The notes under the pieces are model-generated. The model was not told where the DNA came from and made no database searches. It saw only the letters and a list, made by a program, of their open reading frames with translations. From Actinomycetes bacterium (lineage in GTDB: Bacteria; Actinomycetota; Acidimicrobiia; Acidimicrobiales; Microtrichaceae), in NCBI GenBank assembly GCA_029782335.1, contig JAKOVA010000276.1, positions 1 through 34,186 of the forward strand: a stretch of DNA of 34,186 nucleotides, written 5' to 3'. Every line of letters begins with the position of its first letter. Within the stretch, counting starts at the first letter, position 1. Positions 31,750 to 34,186 of this stretch are shown here, piece by piece. A program made the position numbers and the translations under genes.

Positions 31750-33179
31750 TCGACAAGCGCGAGGTTCTCGAAGCGGCCTCCGCATTCGGCCTGCTGCCAG
31801 GTGTCATCGAGAAGGACTACGTTCTCGGCTGGCTGCTGGCGGGGATCAACGCCCATCCTGCGCTTGCCGATTCGTGGGTGTTCAAGGGCGGGACCTGCCT
31901 CAAGAAGTGCTACTTCGAGACCTATCGATTTTCCGAGGACCTGGACTTCACGCTACGCGATGAAGCCCAGCTTGAAGACGGCTTCTTGCGCCGTGTCATG
32001 GGCGAGGTTATCGCCTGGGTGACGGATGAATCAGGCCTCGTGCTCCCCGCCGATCAGTTGAGCTTTGATCTCTACACGAACTCGCGCGGTCGCCTCTCCT
32101 GCCAGGGTAAGGTCGGCTATCGTGGGCCGGTGTCGCCCGCCACGGTGGCTGGCGGATGGCCGAAGATCAAGCTCGATCTCACGGCGGATGAAAAGCTCGT
32201 GCTGCCCGCCGTGCGGCGCGAGGTCTTTCATCCCTACTCCGACCGTCCGGAGGAGGGGCTGTGGATCAACTGCTATGCCTACGAAGAAGCCTTCGGGGAG
32301 AAGCTCCGCGCGCTGGCCGAGCGCACCCGGCCCCGCGATCTCTATGACGTGGTGAACCTCTACCGCCACGGCGACAGCCGCCCGCCCGCATCTGTGTTGC
32401 GCGACGTGCTGACGCAGAAGTGCGAATACAAGGGCATTGCGCTGCCGAGCGTTGCAACGCTCGAACCGCATCACGCCGCTCTGGAAGCGATGTGGGCGAG
32501 CATGCTTGCTCACCAGCTTCCAGTCCTGCCGCCGGTCGCGGATTTCTGGGCCGCTCTGCCAGAGATATTCAACTGGCTCATAAGCGGAACCGAAGCGCCG
32601 CAGCGCGCGCGCATCGAGCCCGTCGCGTCCGAGACGATCATCCGCAGCCGCGTACTGCCAATGTCGGTGCCGCTTCGCGCACGCGCGCCACTGGAAATCA
32701 TCCGCTTCGCCGCCGCGAACCACCTCTGCGTGGACCTGACCTACGACGGCAGCGTCCGCCGCATCGAGCCGTACTCGCTGCGGCAGACGGCCGAAGGACA
32801 CTTTGTGCTGCATGCCATCCGCAGCGATTCGGGCGAGCATCGTTCGTACCGTGTGGACCGCATGCAGGATGCATCCGTGACCGGGCAGGCGTTTACGCCG
32901 CGCTACCTGGTCGAACTGACCTCCGACGGACCGCTGGCCGTGGCTCCGGCAGTGACACGGCCAGGCCTCGCAAGCACGGCATGGAGCGCGCCGCCCGCAG
33001 CCCGTGTCCGCCGCGCCGCCCCTGCCCGCAGCGACGGCCCGACATACGTCTATCGCTGCACCGTGTGCGGCAAGACGTTCAACAGAAAGACGATGGACGG
33101 CACACTGAACCCGCACAAGAACCCGAGGGGCCATGACTGCTACGGGACCTACGGGACGTATGTGCGGACGAAGTTCTAG
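31746..33179 (+). CDS. abiEii: AbiEii-type nucleotidyltransferase toxin fused to WYL-like and zinc-finger-like domains
   Basis: This 477-aa protein is much longer than the usual 300 or so. Residues 1-275 are a standard AbiEii nucleotidyltransferase: GGTCLKK at 48-54, metal-binding SEDLDF at 63-68 (D65, D67), KLDL at 142-145, EKLRAL at 185-190 and PRDLYD at 196-201. AbiEii/MenT enzymes add nucleotides to tRNA and stop growth. Residues about 315-392 look like a WYL-type domain (RRIEPYSLRQT, GHFVLHAIR, SYRVDRM, FTPRYLVEL). The end has C438-x2-C441 and H457...H463-x-C465, a zinc-finger-like set. The ATG overlaps the antitoxin stop. The extra domains may sense a ligand or bind nucleic acid and so control the toxin. 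Confidence 0.83.
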   Translation: MIDKREVLEAASAFGLLPGVIEKDYVLGWLLAGINAHPALADSWVFKGGTCLKKCYFETYRFSEDLDFTLRDEAQLEDGFLRRVMGEVIAWVTDESGLVLPADQLSFDLYTNSRGRLSCQGKVGYRGPVSPATVAGGWPKIKLDLTADEKLVLPAVRREVFHPYSDRPEEGLWINCYAYEEAFGEKLRALAERTRPRDLYDVVNLYRHGDSRPPASVLRDVLTQKCEYKGIALPSVATLEPHHAALEAMWASMLAHQLPVLPPVADFWAALPEIFNWLISGTEAPQRARIEPVASETIIRSRVLPMSVPLRARAPLEIIRFAAANHLCVDLTYDGSVRRIEPYSLRQTAEGHFVLHAIRSDSGEHRSYRVDRMQDASVTGQAFTPRYLVELTSDGPLAVAPAVTRPGLASTAWSAPPAARVRRAAPARSDGPTYVYRCTVCGKTFNRKTMDGTLNPHKNPRGHDCYGTYGTYVRTKF

Positions 33180-33199
33180 CGAAGACAGGAGCCGAACAC

Positions 33200-33787
33200 A
33201 TGCCTGAGATTGCAGAGGGAGCCATCGCCTGCATTGGCTGGGGCTCGCTGATCTGGGACCCGCGAGACCTTCCGATGCGCGGGACATGGCAAGACGACGG
33301 GCCGCTGCTCCCTGTCGAGTTCGCACGCGAGTCCGGCGCGAAGGCAAACCAACGAGGAGACAAGGTCACACTGGTGATCTGCCCCGACACGCCGCACGTG
33401 CGCACCTGCTGGACGCTGCTCGACGTGCCCGACCTGACAACGGCACGCCAGCGGCTGGCGAGACGCGAAGGCATCGCGAAGCGATGGGAGACCGACATCG
33501 GCTACTGGGACTATGGCGTCAACGCAGGAGCTGGTCGGGAAGCAGCAACGATCGGTGCATGGGCCGCTGCGAACGGCCTTGCAGCGGTCGTCTGGACAAA
33601 TCTCCCGTGCAAGTTCGACGGGAAGGACACGAAACCAACAGGCGAACAGGTCGTCGCGTTCTTGAGGGACCTCGACGATGACAAGCGCCCGCTCGCCGAG
33701 GCGTACGTGCGCCAGGCCCCGTCGGCGATCGACACACCATACCGGCGGATGATCGCGGAACAGCTCGGCTGGCATCATCGGTCGTGA
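33200..33787 (+). CDS. Gamma-glutamylcyclotransferase-like protein, function uncertain
   Basis: This 195-aa protein starts with IACIGWGSLIWDP (9-21), which resembles the YGSL glycine loop of gamma-glutamylcyclotransferase-like (GGCT/BtrG) folds, followed by LPVEFAR and a VTLVICPD strand. It has no signal peptide or membrane segment. A GGAG sequence precedes the ATG, which lies 20 nt after the abiEii stop, so the gene is probably the third one in the abiE operon. GGCT-like enzymes cleave gamma-glutamyl amides; some reverse modifications of amines or proteins. Whether this one modifies a toxin, an antitoxin or a small molecule cannot be told from sequence. The fold assignment itself rests on one motif. 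Confidence 0.7.
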   Translation: MPEIAEGAIACIGWGSLIWDPRDLPMRGTWQDDGPLLPVEFARESGAKANQRGDKVTLVICPDTPHVRTCWTLLDVPDLTTARQRLARREGIAKRWETDIGYWDYGVNAGAGREAATIGAWAAANGLAAVVWTNLPCKFDGKDTKPTGEQVVAFLRDLDDDKRPLAEAYVRQAPSAIDTPYRRMIAEQLGWHHRS

Positions 33788-33830
33788 GGATGGGCTGCGA
33801 CATCCGACACGACAGAGGACCGGTGGAAAT

Positions 33831-33888
33831 GGAAGCGCCCGGGCAACCTTGAGGCTGCGCCGGGCGAGGGGGAGGACTTCAATCGGGG
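33831..33888 (+). repeat. Intergenic repeat copy B with strong hairpin
   Basis: This block is related to the copy at 30808-30867. It folds into a long hairpin: CGCCCGG (33835-33841) pairs with CCGGGCG (33860-33866), with an inner stem GCAACC/GGCTGC closed by TTGA. It lies between the 3' ends of two convergent genes. Confidence 0.5.
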
Positions 33889-33896
33889 CCAAGAGT

Positions 33897-33926
33897 CCCG
33901 AAGCACGCCGGTGGCCGTGCTTCGGG
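33897..33926. terminator. Hairpin with perfect 11-bp stem next to the DUF932 stop
   Basis: CCCGAAGCACG (33897-33907) and CGTGCTTCGGG (33916-33926) form a perfect stem with an 8-nt loop, six bases past the DUF932 stop codon on the minus strand. The position is right for a transcription terminator of that gene, but no T-run follows on either strand. Confidence 0.5.
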
Positions 33927-33931
33927 GGTTC

Positions 33932-34186
33932 TCAGGCGGCGTGGGCCAACTCCTTCCAGTCGCCGGGGGCCAGCTCGATGAGCTTGCCGCCCAGCGCCTC
34001 GAACTCGGTGGCACGGTCGTAGTCCTCGACGTCCTGCGAGAAGTGCGTGACGGCGTTGACCAGGCCATAGGCACTGAGATCGCCTTCGACGATGAGGTGC
34101 CGCAGCACGCCGGCCCGCTCGGTGTCGTTGAGCGTGTAGCGGTTGGCCAGCACCTCGACGGACTTCACCGGGTCGCCGGTCAGACG
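33932..34186 (-). CDS. DUF932 family protein, C-terminal part (partial, 5' end outside window)
   Basis: The minus-strand frame is open to the right edge. The visible 84 residues match the C-terminal end of DUF932 (phage/plasmid-like TIGR03299) proteins: YTLNDTERAGVLRHLI, YGLVNAVTHFSQDVEDYDRATE, then FEALGGKLIEL and a final W. DUF932 proteins are common on conjugative elements and plasmids near anti-restriction and replication genes; their biochemical role is unknown. This gene converges on the abiE operon, and a strong hairpin follows its stop codon. Confidence 0.8.
   Translation of the reverse strand, partial: RLTGDPVKSVEVLANRYTLNDTERAGVLRHLIVEGDLSAYGLVNAVTHFSQDVEDYDRATEFEALGGKLIELAPGDWKELAHAA

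Noticed and set aside
1-34186. CRISPR arrays, tRNA/rRNA genes and insertion sequences
   Set aside because: No regularly spaced repeats, no tRNA-like T-loop in non-coding DNA and no transposase were seen on either strand.

Overview
The window is about 34 kb of GC-rich DNA of the kind found in Betaproteobacteria and Xanthomonadales. The lineage is inferred only from base composition and gene content. It looks like part of an integrative conjugative element or a conjugative plasmid: it carries the end of an F-type (MPF-F) mating-pair-formation operon, a large anti-phage cargo, a tyrosine recombinase, an AbiE-type toxin-antitoxin pair, and the 3' end of a DUF932 plasmid/phage-type gene. No tRNA, rRNA, insertion sequence or CRISPR array was seen.

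Left part (1-7579, + strand): a tightly packed transfer operon. It holds a TraN that is apparently split into two overlapping genes, a small exported protein of unknown function, TraF (with a thioredoxin-type CPHC), TraH and TraG. An 8-bp inverted repeat spans the stop codon of traG and that of a small convergent gene, and may be a two-way terminator.

Centre (7593-28676, - strand): about 21 kb of genes that all read leftwards with almost no gaps. Several neighbours share ATGA or similar overlaps. In transcription order they are: a BrxR/CapW-like WYL regulator; a 1769-aa DUF1998 superfamily-2 helicase of the DruE/DrmA-DrmB kind with a nuclease-like tail; a 944-aa SNF2 helicase resembling DrmD; a PD-(D/E)XK nuclease; a 1320-aa Eco57I/PglX/DrmMI-type N6-adenine methyltransferase; HamA and HamB (a complete Hachiman pair); an ArdC-like zinc metallopeptidase; a GmrSD-type DUF262/DUF1524 protein; and perhaps a last 89-aa gene. 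The gene order differs from the known layouts of DISARM, Druantia and BREX. The Hachiman pair is start-stop coupled to the methyltransferase, so the whole set may be one composite defence system, or several systems under one promoter and regulator. This is the main candidate for an undescribed system.

Right part (28717-34186): first a promoterless gene remnant that probably marks the edge of the cargo. Then comes about 0.9 kb without a convincing gene but with many perfect inverted repeats, including a 14-bp one and two hairpins with GNRA loops. Next are a tyrosine recombinase, an AbiEi/AbiEii pair whose toxin carries an extra WYL-like domain and a zinc-finger-like tail, a gamma-glutamylcyclotransferase-like protein in the same operon, and the 3' end of a DUF932 gene on the opposite strand. 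Two related sequence blocks of about 50 bp lie in the two short intergenic gaps on either side of the AbiE operon.
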